Positions 5,252 through 5,368 of a stretch of DNA of 5,368 bases are shown in pieces (the first letter of the stretch is position 1; each line of letters starts with the position of its first letter). A model generated the notes under the pieces. It made no database searches, had not been told where the DNA came from, and saw nothing but the letters and a program-made list of their open reading frames with translations. The translations under genes were made by a program, and so were the position numbers. Source of the stretch: Spirochaetia bacterium (GTDB taxonomy: Bacteria > Spirochaetota > Spirochaetia > DTKZ01); assembly GCA_031270615.1 (NCBI GenBank), contig JAISXE010000303.1, positions 1-5,368 on the forward strand, in the 5' to 3' direction.

Positions 5252-5350
5252 CAGCAATTCCGATTTCAAAACGAAAATCACAAGAGCCTTTCCAAAAACC
5301 CATTTATAATTTCACTCCGATTCGGAATTTTGGCGCATTTGCGGCGTAAA
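5252..5350. repeat. Right arm of long inverted repeat (partner at 1-117)
   Basis: The reverse complement of this 99 bp stretch aligns with 1-117, from CAGCAATTCCGATTTC at its inner end to GCGGCGTAAA at its outer end. It lacks the 18 bp present at 68-85 of the left arm. The TCCGATTCGGA core is conserved. The substitutions include GTGGAATTAC against GTGAAATTAT and small changes around GGGTTTTGGAACAGG. It lies upstream of glyA, outside the coding region. The two arms point in opposite directions with about 5.1 kb between them. Confidence 0.9.
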
Positions 5351-5361
5351 ACGCCGCAAAC
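5339..5361. repeat. Perfect 10 bp hairpin at the outer end of the right repeat arm
   Basis: TTTGCGGCGT (5339-5348) and ACGCCGCAAA (5352-5361) are perfect inverted copies around a three-base AAA loop. The left half lies in the repeat and the right half extends beyond the part shared with the left arm. It may be the true end of the element or an intrinsic terminator for a gene beyond the window; the stem is followed by no T run on the plus strand here. The left arm starts at the equivalent of the hairpin's loop, so its partner half would lie outside the window. Confidence 0.75.
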
Positions 5362-5368
5362 CGGGCTT

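Noticed and set aside
5165..5281. 39-residue N-terminal extension of glyA
   Set aside because: The family N-terminus begins at the internal Met with a good ribosome site; the extension reads through the palindrome and into the long repeat.

Overview
The window reads as ordinary bacterial chromosome carrying five or six protein genes. It is bracketed by an inverted pair of ~100-120 bp repeats. The best guess is a spirochaete of the Treponema group. This rests on the overall look of the tandem cyclic-nucleotide-domain regulator, the moderately GC-rich coding DNA and the short interspersed repeats between genes. No rRNA or other marker is present, so the assignment is an inference of moderate strength. 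No tRNA, rRNA, CRISPR array, transposase, integrase or phage gene was seen.

Layout, left to right. 1-117 is one arm of the long inverted repeat. 135-904 is a compact type II toxin-antitoxin cassette: a near-consensus promoter with a possible operator, a RelB/DinJ-family ribbon-helix-helix antitoxin (196-498), and an overlapping PIN-domain toxin (476-904). Convergent with it is a YjjG-like HAD nucleotidase on the minus strand (918-1619). Divergent from that, with 51 bp between start codons, is rlpA (1671-2261, +), a secreted cell-wall enzyme with a SPOR domain. A 320 bp gene-free stretch (2262-2581) holds a GC-rich inverted repeat, a degenerate tandem ~10-mer and several copies of an ACCACT-cored repeat. 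Next, on the minus strand, come a 407-residue regulator with two cyclic-nucleotide-binding domains, one TPR-like unit and a Crp-like winged helix (2582-3805), then glyA (serine hydroxymethyltransferase, 3875-5164). The second repeat arm (5252-5350) lies just upstream of glyA, and a perfect hairpin overlaps its outer end.

The genes do not form a single pathway. glyA and yjjG are one-carbon/nucleotide housekeeping functions, rlpA acts on the cell wall, and the double-CNB protein looks like a transcription factor with its own strong promoter in the 69 bp after glyA. The toxin-antitoxin pair has lower GC (about 47% by hand count over 481-900, against about 57% in a sampled stretch of rlpA) and is the likeliest acquired piece.

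The most unusual observations are four. The long inverted repeats end 17 and 18 bp from the -35 boxes of the two outermost genes. The 18 bp length difference between them keeps an outward reading frame open in both. A run of eight T sits exactly at the antitoxin stop, inside the toxin start region. A short interspersed repeat supplies or touches the stop codons of two unrelated minus-strand genes. No clearly new multi-gene system was identified.
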